Part shown: piece by piece, positions 26,738 to 35,649 of the stretch
Layout: every line of letters begins with the position of its first letter
Position numbering within the stretch: the stretch's first letter is position 1
From: Flavipsychrobacter sp.
GTDB lineage: Bacteria > Bacteroidota > Bacteroidia > Chitinophagales > Chitinophagaceae
Length of the DNA stretch: 64,000 nucleotides
Assembly: GCA_024508935.1 (NCBI GenBank)
Contig: JANINW010000019.1
Coordinates: forward strand, 92,823 to 156,822
Reading direction: 5' to 3'
The notes under the pieces: model-generated
The model's input: only the letters and a program-made list of their open reading frames with translations
What the model was told of the DNA's origin: nothing
Database searches by the model: none
Position numbers and translations under genes: made by a program

Positions 26738-27058
26738 TTATGAACCAATTTGTACTTTTTCTGCGTTATCTATATGGGTATCGTATTTGCTAACGGGTGT
26801 TTTATGATTTGTGTCTATATAGATAATTGAATCCTTATAGATAACTTTTTCCACAATTTTTTGTACGGTATCTGGCACTTGAATCCAAAAGAAATGCACT
26901 GGTTTATATTGATACATTCGGACAGTTGCAATTGCAAATTGAATCATAAATAGAACAATAATGATACTTGCGCAACAAATTGTAGTCATTTTAAATGGTG
27001 CAGCCTTCCAAAGGGAAGACCAAATCTCTTTTAGAGGTAAATTAGGCTGTGTGTTCAT
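26738..27058 (-). CDS. Single-span membrane protein of unknown function
   Basis: The 106-residue product has one membrane helix at about residues 26-47 (TTICCASIIIVLFMIQFAIAT), a short cytoplasmic N-terminus with a Pro-rich start, and an exported tail of about 55 residues (PDTVQKIVEKVIYKDSIIYID). No family is recognised. It is directly followed by the exported protein gene, with stop and start codons adjacent. The pair may act together at the inner membrane (inference from gene order). Confidence 0.6.
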   Translation of the reverse strand: MNTQPNLPLKEIWSSLWKAAPFKMTTICCASIIIVLFMIQFAIATVRMYQYKPVHFFWIQVPDTVQKIVEKVIYKDSIIYIDTNHKTPVSKYDTHIDNAEKVQIGS

Positions 27059-27207
27059 AGTTTCCGTATCTAAACAAAAAATTGTGAAGATATCTAAGAT
27101 AGCGAATTACGAATCTTTATAAGCTACCTGACCTAGTCGAAGATGAATAAATCCTCCCCTATAGAAATCCCTTACCGCCCTATATATAACCTAATTGCAT
27201 AAGCTAT

Positions 27208-27215
27208 TAACTTTG
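27208..27215 (+). promoter_or_regulatory. -7 box of the ABC exporter gene
   Basis: TAACTTTG matches TAnnTTTG and ends 7 bases before the ATG at 27223, giving a very short leader. Confidence 0.5.
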
Positions 27216-27222
27216 CCAGCTT

Positions 27223-28998
27223 ATGAAATTACTTTTACAATACCTCTCCCGCCATAAATGGCTGATAGTGCTGGCATTGGCGCTGGCGGCCATCAACCAG
27301 GTCTTCTCCCTGCTCGATCCGTATATTTTCGGTAAGTACCTGATAGACCCTTATGCCAAACGCCCCCACGACTGGACACAGGCACAGTTCATCAATGGCA
27401 TACTGCTGGGCCTGGGCTTGCTGATAGGTACGGCCATGATAAGCCGTATAGCCAAGGCCTTCCAGGACTATGCGGTAAATGTCATCATCCAGAAATTCGG
27501 CGCCCGCCTCTATACCGATGGCCTGCGCCATGCCTTGCGCCTGCCTTACCAGGAATTTGAAGACCAGCGCAGCGGTGAGACCCTGAGCGTACTGCAAAAA
27601 GTGCGTGCCGATTGCGAGAAATTTATCAATGCTTTTGTGAACATACTGTTCACCACCATAGTAGGTATCGTGTTCGTGGTGGTCTATGCCTTTACCCTGA
27701 AGGCCGGTCCCTGGATAGTGCTGATATACCTGGGCGGCGCACTGCTGCTGGGCTGGCTTACCAGTATGCTGAGCCGCAAGATAAAGCTGATACAGAAGAA
27801 CATAGTAAGCGAGACCACCGCGCTGGCGGGCAGCACTACCGAAAGCCTGCGCAATATAGAGCTGGTAAAAAGCCTGGGCCTTACCAACCAGGAAATACGC
27901 CGCCTGAATGCCACTACCATAAAGATACTGGGCCTGGAACTGAAGAAGGTGCGCAGCATACGCAGTATATCCTTCGTGCAGGGTACGTTCGTCAACTTCC
28001 TGCGCCAGTGCATCATGTTCACCCTGCTATACTTCATTTTTAAAGACAAGCTGACCCTGGGCCAGATGGTGACCATGCAGTTCTATACCTTCTTCATCTT
28101 CGGTCCGCTGCAGGAGCTGGGCAATATCATACTTACCTGGCGTGAAGCCGAGGCTTCGCTCAACAACCTGAAGACCCTGATGAGCAAAGAAGTGGAACGC
28201 AAGCCCGAGCTGCCGAAGCCGCTGCACAATATAGAGCGCCTGCGTTTTGAGGATGTAAGCTTCCAGCACAATACGGCCATGCGTCCTGCACTGGAGCGTA
28301 TCAGCTTCGAGGTGAAGCTGGGCGAAACAGTAGCCTTCGTAGGGCCATCGGGCAGCGGTAAGACCACCCTGGTAAAACTGCTGGTGGGCCTGTACCATCC
28401 CAACAAGGGCAAGATATTCTATAACGATATAGCCGACGATGAGATAGATTTTGACGAACTGCGCCACCAGCTGGGCTTTGTAACACAGGATACCCAACTG
28501 TTTAGCGGTACTATAAAAGAGAACCTGCTGTTCGTAAACCCCGGTGCTACAGACGAGGAGGTGAAGGATGTGCTGCACAAAGCGGCCTGCGAGAACCTGC
28601 TGGCACGTGCCGAAAATGGCATAGATACCATGATAGGCGAGGGCGGCCTGAAACTAAGCGGCGGCGAAAGGCAAAGGCTGAGCATAGCCCGTGCGCTGCT
28701 GCGCCAGCCAAGGCTGATGATATTTGACGAAGCCACCAGCGCGCTCGACTCGCTGACGGAAGACGAAATAAGCCAGACCATACGCGATATAACCGACCAG
28801 CGCCAGCATATAACCATAATGATAGCCCACAGGCTGAGCACCATTATGCATGCAGACCGTATTTTTGTACTGGAAAAAGGCAATATCATAGAAACAGGCA
28901 GCCATAACAAGCTGCTGGAAGAAAAGGGCCTGTATTACGCCATGTGGCGCCAGCAGATAGGCGAAAGAAAAGAGCCGAGGCTAATGGCAGCAAGGTAA
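27223..28998 (+). CDS. ABC exporter, fused permease/ATPase
   Basis: The 591-residue product has a six-helix exporter membrane domain (about 10-320) and a C-terminal ATPase with Walker A GPSGSGKTT near residue 373, Q-loop in FVTQDTQLFSG, signature LSGGE near 480 and Walker B LMIFDEATSALD near 500. It should act as a homodimer in the inner membrane; the substrate is unknown. Codon use is strikingly G+C rich and strongly biased to CTG, unlike the A+T-rich genes just upstream. It is not closely similar to the exporter at 13.5 kb beyond family level. Confidence 0.9.
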   Translation: MKLLLQYLSRHKWLIVLALALAAINQVFSLLDPYIFGKYLIDPYAKRPHDWTQAQFINGILLGLGLLIGTAMISRIAKAFQDYAVNVIIQKFGARLYTDGLRHALRLPYQEFEDQRSGETLSVLQKVRADCEKFINAFVNILFTTIVGIVFVVVYAFTLKAGPWIVLIYLGGALLLGWLTSMLSRKIKLIQKNIVSETTALAGSTTESLRNIELVKSLGLTNQEIRRLNATTIKILGLELKKVRSIRSISFVQGTFVNFLRQCIMFTLLYFIFKDKLTLGQMVTMQFYTFFIFGPLQELGNIILTWREAEASLNNLKTLMSKEVERKPELPKPLHNIERLRFEDVSFQHNTAMRPALERISFEVKLGETVAFVGPSGSGKTTLVKLLVGLYHPNKGKIFYNDIADDEIDFDELRHQLGFVTQDTQLFSGTIKENLLFVNPGATDEEVKDVLHKAACENLLARAENGIDTMIGEGGLKLSGGERQRLSIARALLRQPRLMIFDEATSALDSLTEDEISQTIRDITDQRQHITIMIAHRLSTIMHADRIFVLEKGNIIETGSHNKLLEEKGLYYAMWRQQIGERKEPRLMAAR

Positions 28999-29072
28999 GT
29001 GTACATAGGAGGAAAACGAGGGATGGCATAATTATTGCCAAATAAAAGCAGTAACCATCTAAATCGTTCTAT

Positions 29073-29450
29073 ATGCGTTATTTAAAAACAATGATACTGG
29101 CCGGTGCTGCGGTAGCAACCCTGGCCTCCTGCGATCCTACAGGCACCGAGAATTATTACGTGAACAACAATACCGATACACGCCTGCTGGTGCAAACGGT
29201 AGGCGGCACCACCTTTGACCTGGAGCCCCATGCCGAAATAAATGTGGGTTACCGCTCAGGTGTAGGCGTGGGCGATAATAAAAGCAGTACCGACTATACT
29301 GCTACCGACCTGAAAATGATAACCCGTGCTACAGACAGTGCTGTGTGTATAAAAGACTTCGGTACCTATGCCGCCTGGAAATCGGACAAGGTAGGTAAGC
29401 ACGCCCGCACTTATATTTTTTACGTGAACGCCGGCGATTTTAATAAATAG
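29073..29450 (+). CDS. Small lipoprotein, paralogue of the next gene
   Basis: The 125-residue product has a lipoprotein signal peptide with lipobox LASC (Cys20), so it should be anchored in the outer membrane or periplasm. The rest shares a pattern with the next gene: YYVNNNTDTRLLVQT, a stretch on Asp/His-containing turns, then a Cys followed by KDFGTYAAWKSDK and a C-terminal RTYIFYVNAGDF. No known domain is recognised. A terminator separates it from the paralogue. Confidence 0.75.
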   Translation: MRYLKTMILAGAAVATLASCDPTGTENYYVNNNTDTRLLVQTVGGTTFDLEPHAEINVGYRSGVGVGDNKSSTDYTATDLKMITRATDSAVCIKDFGTYAAWKSDKVGKHARTYIFYVNAGDFNK

Positions 29451-29471
29451 CCCGGCTGCAAATAATAAATG

Positions 29472-29501
29472 TCCCCTCCCCGTACAGGAGGGGATTTTTT
29501 T
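29472..29501 (+). terminator. Rho-independent terminator
   Basis: TCCCCTCC / GGAGGGGA with a seven-base loop, followed directly by seven T. It lies 21 bases after the lipoprotein stop. Confidence 0.85.
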
Positions 29502-29534
29502 GTGTTGTAACTTGTGGCATCTTCAGGTATTACT

Positions 29535-29915
29535 ATGGGTAAACAGAAACAGTTATGGATAGCCGCCGCGGCATGTATGCTGCTGGCATCGTGCTATAAA
29601 TACGACGGCACAGAATCGTACATGATAAAGAACAATACCGATAAGCTGGTAACACTTACACTGGATTCGGGTACCAGCTATACCATGACACGTTCTATAG
29701 ACCCGCATAGCATGTACCAGCTCGATGATAAGACAGGCCCCGGTGCCGGTGAGCCTAAAGAGGGCGGTGCGCTTACTTCAACACCTATCCGCGAGATAAA
29801 GCAGGATACGCTGCTATGTAAAAAAGACTTCCACTATTTTTCTGCCTGGCAGGTCACCAAGACCACCAAATACATCCGGCATTATACCCTCAATTTAGAA
29901 CAGGGGGATTTTTAG
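29535..29915 (+). CDS. Small lipoprotein, paralogue of the preceding gene
   Basis: The 126-residue product (from MGKQKQLWIAAAACMLLASC) has a lipobox LASC. It is colinear with the preceding lipoprotein: YDGTESYMIKNNTDKLVTLT aligns with GTENYYVNNNTDTRLLVQT, and LLCKKDFHYFSAWQVTKTTK with AVCIKDFGTYAAWKSDKVGK. The shared single Cys before KDF is notable. It has no recognised function. The ATG at 29535 is preferred to an upstream non-ATG start because it begins the signal peptide. The stop codon touches a C-rich repeat element. Confidence 0.75.
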   Translation: MGKQKQLWIAAAACMLLASCYKYDGTESYMIKNNTDKLVTLTLDSGTSYTMTRSIDPHSMYQLDDKTGPGAGEPKEGGALTSTPIREIKQDTLLCKKDFHYFSAWQVTKTTKYIRHYTLNLEQGDF

Positions 29916-30033
29916 CCCCTCCAACCTCCCCCAAGGCAAAGAGACCCCTCCCAAACCCTCCCCCAAGGGGAGGGCTTAATATTTTATGTTACTTACGAAT
30001 AGAAGCCTCCCCTTGGGGGAGGTTGGAGGGGCT
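29914..30033. repeat. C-rich dispersed repeat with 23-bp terminal inverted arms
   Basis: The 23-base arm at 29914-29936 (AGCCCCTCCAACCTCCCCCA and three more bases) is perfectly complementary to 30011-30033. Between them lies a further related stem, CCCTCCCCCAAGGGGAGGG at 29957-29974 and neighbours. The element fills the whole gap between a lipoprotein gene and the convergent nadB gene. Its sequence resembles the CCTCCCCCAAGGGGGAGG repeats known from memory to be scattered through Bacteroidota genomes. It can also act as a bidirectional terminator. Confidence 0.7.
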
Positions 30034-31631
30034 TACAACACTATATTCTGCAGCAGTTTGCTCTTATTGGGATAATCGGTATTGTAATGCAGGCCACGGC
30101 TTTCTTTGCGGAACTGGGCACTCTTTACAATAAGATAGCCGGTGGTGATCAGGTTGCGTACTTCGCATAACTGCGGGGACACCGTTGTGCTTTTATACAA
30201 CTCTTCCATTTCGGCATGCAGCAGGTCCAGGCGGCTCATGGCGCGTTGCAGGCGCACATCATTGCGCACTATACCTACATAGTCACTCATCACCAGTTGC
30301 AGTTCTTTGGCACTTTGTGTTATCAATATCATTTCGCGCGGCTGCGTGGTGCCCGATGCGTTCCAGTCGGGTATCTCTTCGTGCAGCCCAATGCTGCCGA
30401 TACGCTGTGCGGCATCTTCGGCGCAGCGGTGGGCAAATACCAACGCTTCCAGCAATGAGTTGGAAGCAAGGCGGTTGGCGCCGTGCAGTCCGGTGCTGGC
30501 ACATTCGCCGCAGGCATACAGGTTGGTAATGGAAGTACGGCCGTATTCATCGGTCTTTATGCCGCCGCAGCAATAGTGTGCCGCCGGCGCCACAGGTATC
30601 ATTTTTTCTGCTACGTCTATGCCAATACTTTTACATTTTGCATAAATATTGGGAAAGTGTGTTTTGAACTTTTCCATGTCCATATGGCGGCAGTCCAGGT
30701 ACACATGCTCGGTACCGGTGCGTTTCATTTCGCTGTCTATGGCACGCGCTACCACATCGCGCGGTGCCAGGTCGGCGCGCTGGTCGTAACCGGGCATAAA
30801 TGCTTCGCCGTCTTTATTGCGCAGTATGGCACCATCGCCGCGTACCGCTTCTGTAATGAGGAATGAAGGACTTACACCAGCTTCGTACAATGCCGTAGGA
30901 TGGAATTGTATGAACTCCATATTTTCTATACGACCCTTGGCACGGTAGGTCATAGCTATGCCATCACCCGTGGCTATCTTAGGGTTGGTGGTAGTGCGGT
31001 AGGTCTGTCCCGCGCCACCCGATGCCATCAGCGTAATGCCCGCCAGTATTTTTTCTATCTGGTTGGTTTGCAGGTTCAGCGCATACACGCCGTAACATTC
31101 TATATCGGGTGTAGATTTGGTTACCAGCATGCCCAGGTGGTGCTGGGTAATGATGTCTATTACAAACCAGTGGTTGTGTATCTGTATATTAGGGTAGCGT
31201 TTTACTTCTTCTACCAGTGCACGTTCTATTTCAAAGCCGGTTATGTCTTTATGATGCAGTATGCGGAATTCCGAGTGGCCGCCTTCCTTACCACGCATAT
31301 AATCGCCGCCGGCATCTTTATCAAAATTGGCGCCCCATGCTATGATCTCGTTTACACGGGCAGGACCTTCCGTCACCACTATCTCTACTATTTCTTTATT
31401 GCAGAGGCCATCACCGGCTATAAGGGTATCGTCTATATGCTTTTCAAAACTATCCCTTACAGCATCATTCACTACAGCTATACCACCTTGTGCATATTTA
31501 GTATTGGTCTCGTCGGTATTGGCTTTAGTAAGTATGGTTATGGTCTTATCCGGGAAACGCTTGGCGGTCTTTACGGCGAATGTCAGTCCGGCAATACCAG
31601 AGCCTATGATCAGGAAATCAGTCTTCAGCAT
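30033..31631 (-). CDS. nadB: L-aspartate oxidase
   Basis: The 532-residue flavoprotein oxidises L-aspartate to iminoaspartate, the first step of NAD synthesis. The FAD-binding dinucleotide fold is at the N-terminus (DFLIIGSGIAGLTFAVKTA), followed by TKYAQGGIA, and the active-site region HPTALY with downstream CCGGIKTDEYGRTSI and GLHGANRLASNSLLEALVFA is characteristic. The start MLKTDFLIIG at 31631 was chosen because it begins the FAD fold; the longer frame runs into the upstream terminator. nadA and nadC are not adjacent. Confidence 0.95.
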   Translation of the reverse strand: MLKTDFLIIGSGIAGLTFAVKTAKRFPDKTITILTKANTDETNTKYAQGGIAVVNDAVRDSFEKHIDDTLIAGDGLCNKEIVEIVVTEGPARVNEIIAWGANFDKDAGGDYMRGKEGGHSEFRILHHKDITGFEIERALVEEVKRYPNIQIHNHWFVIDIITQHHLGMLVTKSTPDIECYGVYALNLQTNQIEKILAGITLMASGGAGQTYRTTTNPKIATGDGIAMTYRAKGRIENMEFIQFHPTALYEAGVSPSFLITEAVRGDGAILRNKDGEAFMPGYDQRADLAPRDVVARAIDSEMKRTGTEHVYLDCRHMDMEKFKTHFPNIYAKCKSIGIDVAEKMIPVAPAAHYCCGGIKTDEYGRTSITNLYACGECASTGLHGANRLASNSLLEALVFAHRCAEDAAQRIGSIGLHEEIPDWNASGTTQPREMILITQSAKELQLVMSDYVGIVRNDVRLQRAMSRLDLLHAEMEELYKSTTVSPQLCEVRNLITTGYLIVKSAQFRKESRGLHYNTDYPNKSKLLQNIVL

Positions 31632-31655
31632 CTCTTGTAGTTTGTAGAAAAGCAA

Positions 31656-31681
31656 CGGCGGTTCCTTATGGGGAACCGCCG
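31656..31681 (-). terminator. Terminator between the beta-barrel gene and nadB
   Basis: CGGCGGTTCC / GGAACCGCCG with a six-base loop; on the minus strand it is followed by TTGCTTTTC. It ends the transcript of the beta-barrel gene just before the nadB start, so nadB needs its own promoter, which was not identified. Confidence 0.7.
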
Positions 31682-31707
31682 GCAAATTACAGTATTTTAA
31701 AATAGTT

Positions 31708-33285
31708 TTAGAAGCTGGACGTAACACCCAGGCGTATACCGCTAAAGGCAGGTTCGTAACGGCATACACCACCGGTACAGTTGATACCTTCCACTTGTTT
31801 TACATAAGAGGCAGTAAAGCGGTGCGGGCCTTTGGTATAGGCTGCAAATATATTGTAGTAGTGGTGGCTGCCGGTAAGGGCTGCCGGGCCGGGTTGTGTA
31901 TTATACATGTCTGATACTGCGAAGGACAGCTTAGGTGCTACGGTAAGCTCTATCAAACCAAATATCCATGAACCATAGTCTTGCTGCGTAAACTGGTATT
32001 CCCATTCTGTACGCAGCGATACTTTTGAACTGAAACGGCGTGTGATCTCGAAGAAAGGTATAGCTGATTGTACGATAGGCACCAAAGGTTTTACCTGGTA
32101 CAATTCCTGGTTGTAGCGCATCCACTGGAAGCCCGCCAGCAATATCCATTTATCAAAGCCGCGGTATTCGACCTCTGCGTATGCTTCGCGGTATAGCTCT
32201 ACATCTGCCAGTGTGTTGATATGTGTATAGTTCAGGGTAATGCTGATATTGTCATTCGGCGCAATGAGTACATCACCACCCATTGCCAGTTCAGACACAT
32301 CCTGCGATGCAGGGGTATAACGTGCCATCAAACGTTGGGGGCGCAGGCGTGCCACAATAGGCTGCCAGTTCATAAGGCCGCGTATCAGTACTTCGTTCGG
32401 AGAAGTGCGCATTACATAGTTTTCTGTGCGTTTACCGGTAAGGTTTACGGCAAAGCCTTTGCGTGCATAGCCCAATGTGGTATATACCACATTACCCGGC
32501 AGGTCTTGCAGCTTATTATTTTTTACAATGGATTCATGTGTTTTGTACGAGCCTTCTACATACCATGAGAAGTCGCCCACCGTCAAGGTATTGTATGCAG
32601 TGAACGCGTACATATTGTAGCGGGGTACGAAGCGGTTTGCTGTATCCTGCCCGTTGATGGTACCTACGATCGCGTCCATAGAGGCCTGGTCCAGTGTGCG
32701 GTTCAGCGCACCAACACCCGGTACTATATGCACCTTATCGCCCAGCTGAAAATCACCTTCTGCATTGAAGCCTTTAATGATAGGCTTATAAGTGCTGAAC
32801 AGGAATTTCTGCTGCCCGGTAAAAGCTTTCAGGTAAATATTGTCGGTGAGCTTGTATTTAAGGTGCACACCCACCAGTGCGTTGTCTATCAGCAAGCCAC
32901 GGTCTTCGTATGCACGAAACATTAAGCCGCTGCCTATCTGGTCGTAGATATAGCCTGCTGTAATGGTCAGGCCCTGTATCTCTTTACTCAGGCTCCATGC
33001 ACCGAGGCCAAAACCATTCAACGCCTGTGTAGGATTGTACAGGTTGGAATTATGAAATGCATCGGCGCGTACCGTAGCGGTAAATCCTTTGTAATTATAA
33101 CGGAGGCTCAGCCATGCTTCACCACCACTCAGGTACTGGTCGTACAGTGGGTTGTTCGCCGCGTTGATAGCAGAGTCCCTTTGGAAGAAGTTGGCGTTCA
33201 TCATAAGGTCTCCTGACAGCGTACCTTGTGCGAACAGCTTTGCGGTAGAAAGGGCAAAGAAGATAAACAGTGCGGCTTTTTTCAT
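31708..33285 (-). CDS. Outer-membrane beta-barrel protein (DUF6029-like)
   Basis: The 525-residue product has a signal peptide (residues 1-19, ending KLFAQ) and a long series of amphipathic strands with aromatic girdles ending in LGVTSSF, the typical C-terminal Phe of an outer-membrane barrel. The pattern LSGDLMMNANFFQRDSAI at the N-terminus resembles the DUF6029 family, which in Bacteroidota often lies beside a TlpA-like thioredoxin gene, as it does here (divergent, 93 bases apart). The function is unknown. Confidence 0.72.
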   Translation of the reverse strand: MKKAALFIFFALSTAKLFAQGTLSGDLMMNANFFQRDSAINAANNPLYDQYLSGGEAWLSLRYNYKGFTATVRADAFHNSNLYNPTQALNGFGLGAWSLSKEIQGLTITAGYIYDQIGSGLMFRAYEDRGLLIDNALVGVHLKYKLTDNIYLKAFTGQQKFLFSTYKPIIKGFNAEGDFQLGDKVHIVPGVGALNRTLDQASMDAIVGTINGQDTANRFVPRYNMYAFTAYNTLTVGDFSWYVEGSYKTHESIVKNNKLQDLPGNVVYTTLGYARKGFAVNLTGKRTENYVMRTSPNEVLIRGLMNWQPIVARLRPQRLMARYTPASQDVSELAMGGDVLIAPNDNISITLNYTHINTLADVELYREAYAEVEYRGFDKWILLAGFQWMRYNQELYQVKPLVPIVQSAIPFFEITRRFSSKVSLRTEWEYQFTQQDYGSWIFGLIELTVAPKLSFAVSDMYNTQPGPAALTGSHHYYNIFAAYTKGPHRFTASYVKQVEGINCTGGVCRYEPAFSGIRLGVTSSF

Positions 33286-33378
33286 TAATCAGTTATTAAT
33301 TGCTAAATTTTGCCGAAATTAGAACCTTTAAGAAAATTTGGCAAGGTTTTAGATTATTTATTTAAAAAACAAGCATTT

Positions 33379-33876
33379 ATGAGAAAAATGTTCGCAACAA
33401 TGGCTGCAATAGCTTTTTCGGCCACGTTGTATGCGCAAACCGCCGAATTGCCAGACACACAGATAAAGGACGTGAATTCAGGCAAGAAGGTGGCTTTTAA
33501 CCAGGCAGTGGAGAAAGGTAAGGTTACATTGGTTAGCTTCTGGGCTACCTGGTGCGTACCCTGCAAAAAAGAAATAAAGAACGTGAGGGAAAAGATGCCG
33601 CAATGGAAAACAGAGGCAGATTTTAACTACGTAACCATTTCGATAGACGAATCGCGTGCTGAGGGCCTTGTGCGCAGCTATGCCAAATCGCAGGGTTGGG
33701 ATTTCCCTTACTATATCGATGCTAATTCTGACCTGAAACGCTCACTGAACTTCCAGACAGTGCCATTTACCGCTATTATAGATAAGAACGGTAAAGTAGC
33801 CTACATGCATTCCGGCTATGAAGAAGGTGGTGAAAACGAAGTTTTTGCAAAGATCAAAGAGCTGAGCAAGATGTAA
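33379..33876 (+). CDS. Exported TlpA-like thioredoxin
   Basis: The product (165 residues from MRKMFATMAAIAF) has a signal peptide ending LYAQ and a thioredoxin fold with active site WCVPC in FWATWCVPCKKEI and the cis-Pro in TVPFTAIID. Such proteins reduce disulfides in the periplasm, for example in cytochrome maturation. Divergent orientation to the DUF6029-like barrel suggests a shared role at the envelope. The ATG at 33379 begins the signal peptide, so the longer frame from 33310 is rejected. A strong terminator follows. Confidence 0.9.
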   Translation: MRKMFATMAAIAFSATLYAQTAELPDTQIKDVNSGKKVAFNQAVEKGKVTLVSFWATWCVPCKKEIKNVREKMPQWKTEADFNYVTISIDESRAEGLVRSYAKSQGWDFPYYIDANSDLKRSLNFQTVPFTAIIDKNGKVAYMHSGYEEGGENEVFAKIKELSKM

Positions 33877-33895
33877 TTTCATGACAAACAATAAT

Positions 33896-33924
33896 AAAGC
33901 CCTGCGGATACCCGCGGGGCTTTT
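33896..33924 (+). terminator. Terminator of the TlpA-like gene
   Basis: AAAGCCCTGCGG / CCGCGGGGCTTTT with a short loop and T-rich tail, 19 bases after the stop codon. Confidence 0.85.
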
Positions 33925-34008
33925 ATTTTATACCTAATGAGAATGCAGTTAGGTTAGTAATCAGCGGGATTGTCATAGTAACATAAGACAGTTTAAGAGG
34001 CACTAAAA

Positions 34009-34034
34009 AAAGCACCGTCGGCTGACGGTGCTTT
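34009..34034 (-). terminator. Terminator of the PQQ-propeller gene
   Basis: AGCACCGTC (34011-34019) / GACGGTGCT (34024-34032). On the minus strand the stem is followed by a run of T, 27 bases after the stop codon of the beta-propeller lipoprotein. Confidence 0.85.
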
Positions 34035-34059
34035 AAGAATATTATTAAGACCTTATAGT

Positions 34060-35187
34060 TTAACGAACAGACATACCGCTGATAGTAGGATAATAGCCTT
34101 TTTCAAGGTCATATATCACCGGCGATGTTTCTATGATACCATCAATGCTTTTTTGCCATTTCAGGGCACCTGTGGTATCAAAAGCATACAGTTGCTTATC
34201 GAAACCACCAACGTATACCATACCGTCTTTCACCAATGGCGAGCTTTTAACCAGCGCACCTGTTTTAAAGCGCCATTTCAGGCTGCCGTCTATTACGTTC
34301 ACAGCATAGAAATAATAGTCGTAGCTGCCAAAATAAACTACTTGGTCGCTACCGTACGGCGATGAAATAACGCGATCGGCAGTTTTATATATCCAGCGTT
34401 CTTTTTTGGCTACGCTGTCTACGCAGTACACATTGTAGTCATTACTACCGAAGATGATATTACCACCATATACCATTGGAGAGCTTTGTATAGGTGCACC
34501 GGTAGCGTATGTCCATTTCGATGTACCGGTTGTAATATCCAGGGCGTATAATTTCCCGTCATTGGCACCTACGTATACATAAGGGGCAGCAACAGCAGGA
34601 GATGAGAAGTCTACAGGCAATGCGGTGGTCCAGGTAGCTACACCATTGATGGCTGCTACTGAATGTACCTTGCCTGCACCGCTGAATATTAGCTGGCCAT
34701 CGTAAATAGTGATGGAAGAAGTAATATTTCCACCGGCATTATATGTCCACAGCAGTTTATCGTCTTTAGTGTCTATCGCATACACGGTACCTGTAGTGGT
34801 AGCAGCATATATTACACTACCCTGGAAGGCAGGGGAACTGATAAATGATGTAAGATGTGTTGCGGGAGGGAAAAATTCATAAGCTTTTAAAACGGCGCCG
34901 CGTTTGGCATCCATTTTAAAAAGGGTATCTTCTGTAGGCACTATCAGGTATTCGCCCACAACTACAGGAGTGGCCTGCAGGTTGGCGTGCATATTGAATT
35001 CCCACTTCTTAACGCCGGTACCGGGTTCGAAAGCATAGAGATACCTGTTTTGACTACCGATGTAAAGTGACGGGGTAAATGTTTCAGGCAGCGGCTCGTC
35101 TTTACTATAATCATTCTTCTGGCAAGCTGTAAGCAGCACAGCGGATACAGTAACAGCAGCCAGGGTCTTCAACCAACGTTGCGGCAT
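34060..35187 (-). CDS. PQQ-like beta-propeller lipoprotein
   Basis: The 375-residue product (from MPQRWLKTLAAVTVSA) has a lipobox LLTAC and a series of about seven repeats of the PQQ-binding-like propeller type, each with the pattern V.YVGG.DG.LYA.D..TG..KW.., as in VYVGANDGKLYALDITTGTSKW. It is similar in form to BamB, but no BAM partner is near and the length suits many uncharacterised Bacteroidota lipoproteins. It may bind another protein at the outer membrane. An upstream in-frame start at 35220 would not begin a signal peptide and is rejected. Confidence 0.85.
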   Translation of the reverse strand: MPQRWLKTLAAVTVSAVLLTACQKNDYSKDEPLPETFTPSLYIGSQNRYLYAFEPGTGVKKWEFNMHANLQATPVVVGEYLIVPTEDTLFKMDAKRGAVLKAYEFFPPATHLTSFISSPAFQGSVIYAATTTGTVYAIDTKDDKLLWTYNAGGNITSSITIYDGQLIFSGAGKVHSVAAINGVATWTTALPVDFSSPAVAAPYVYVGANDGKLYALDITTGTSKWTYATGAPIQSSPMVYGGNIIFGSNDYNVYCVDSVAKKERWIYKTADRVISSPYGSDQVVYFGSYDYYFYAVNVIDGSLKWRFKTGALVKSSPLVKDGMVYVGGFDKQLYAFDTTGALKWQKSIDGIIETSPVIYDLEKGYYPTISGMSVR

Positions 35188-35260
35188 GATTCTTAAAATT
35201 ATTAGTATAAAGTAATGCAAAATAGGCGTTTTAGTCTTTTATTGCAAGATGATATAAAAA

Positions 35261-35298
35261 ATAAATCCGGCCTTTTCCTAAAAAAAGACCGGATTTAT
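35261..35298. terminator. Terminator after hpf
   Basis: ATAAATCCGG / CCGGATTTAT arms with an 18-base loop that can extend the stem (CTTTT with AAAAG). It lies 17 bases after the hpf stop on the minus strand. Confidence 0.7.
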
Positions 35299-35315
35299 CA
35301 TTGTATGGTTGGCTG

Positions 35316-35618
35316 CTATACGGCAAGCGTCCTTTCCTTCTGGCGCTTCACCCTGTTTACCATAGAGCTGAAGGCAAGGTCAAAAGACTCTTCAAATGTT
35401 TTGCTTTGGTGCTTTACGAAAAATGAATGTTTGGGGACATAAACTTTGATCTCTGCTACCTTATCTTTTATCTGGTGGGCTACATTGTCCAGTACCAGGT
35501 ATACCTCCACTCCTATTATCCTGTCGTGAAAAGTGCGAAGCTTTTCTAGTTTCCTGTTCACATGTTCGAGGAGCTTGGTGTCTGCATCGAAGTGCACACT
35601 TTGGATTTGCACATTCAT
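35316..35618 (-). CDS. hpf: Ribosome hibernation-promoting factor / RaiA family
   Basis: The 100-residue product is a short HPF/RaiA protein: MNVQIQSVHFDADTKLLEHVNRKLEKL begins the beta-alpha-beta-beta-beta-alpha fold, and the final helix FEESFDLAFSSMVNRVKRQKER carries basic residues that contact 16S rRNA. It inactivates ribosomes in stationary phase. It follows xerC and rpsU in the order common in Bacteroidota; in many species a tuf-secE-nusG cluster comes next, but here a propeller gene does. Confidence 0.92.
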   Translation of the reverse strand: MNVQIQSVHFDADTKLLEHVNRKLEKLRTFHDRIIGVEVYLVLDNVAHQIKDKVAEIKVYVPKHSFFVKHQSKTFEESFDLAFSSMVNRVKRQKERTLAV

Positions 35619-35649
35619 AATCTAACGTTTTAAGGTTAATAAAAAATAA

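Noticed and set aside
29914-30033. The C-rich inverted repeat as an insertion sequence
   Set aside because: The whole element is 120 bases and has no transposase frame; no target-site duplication was seen.
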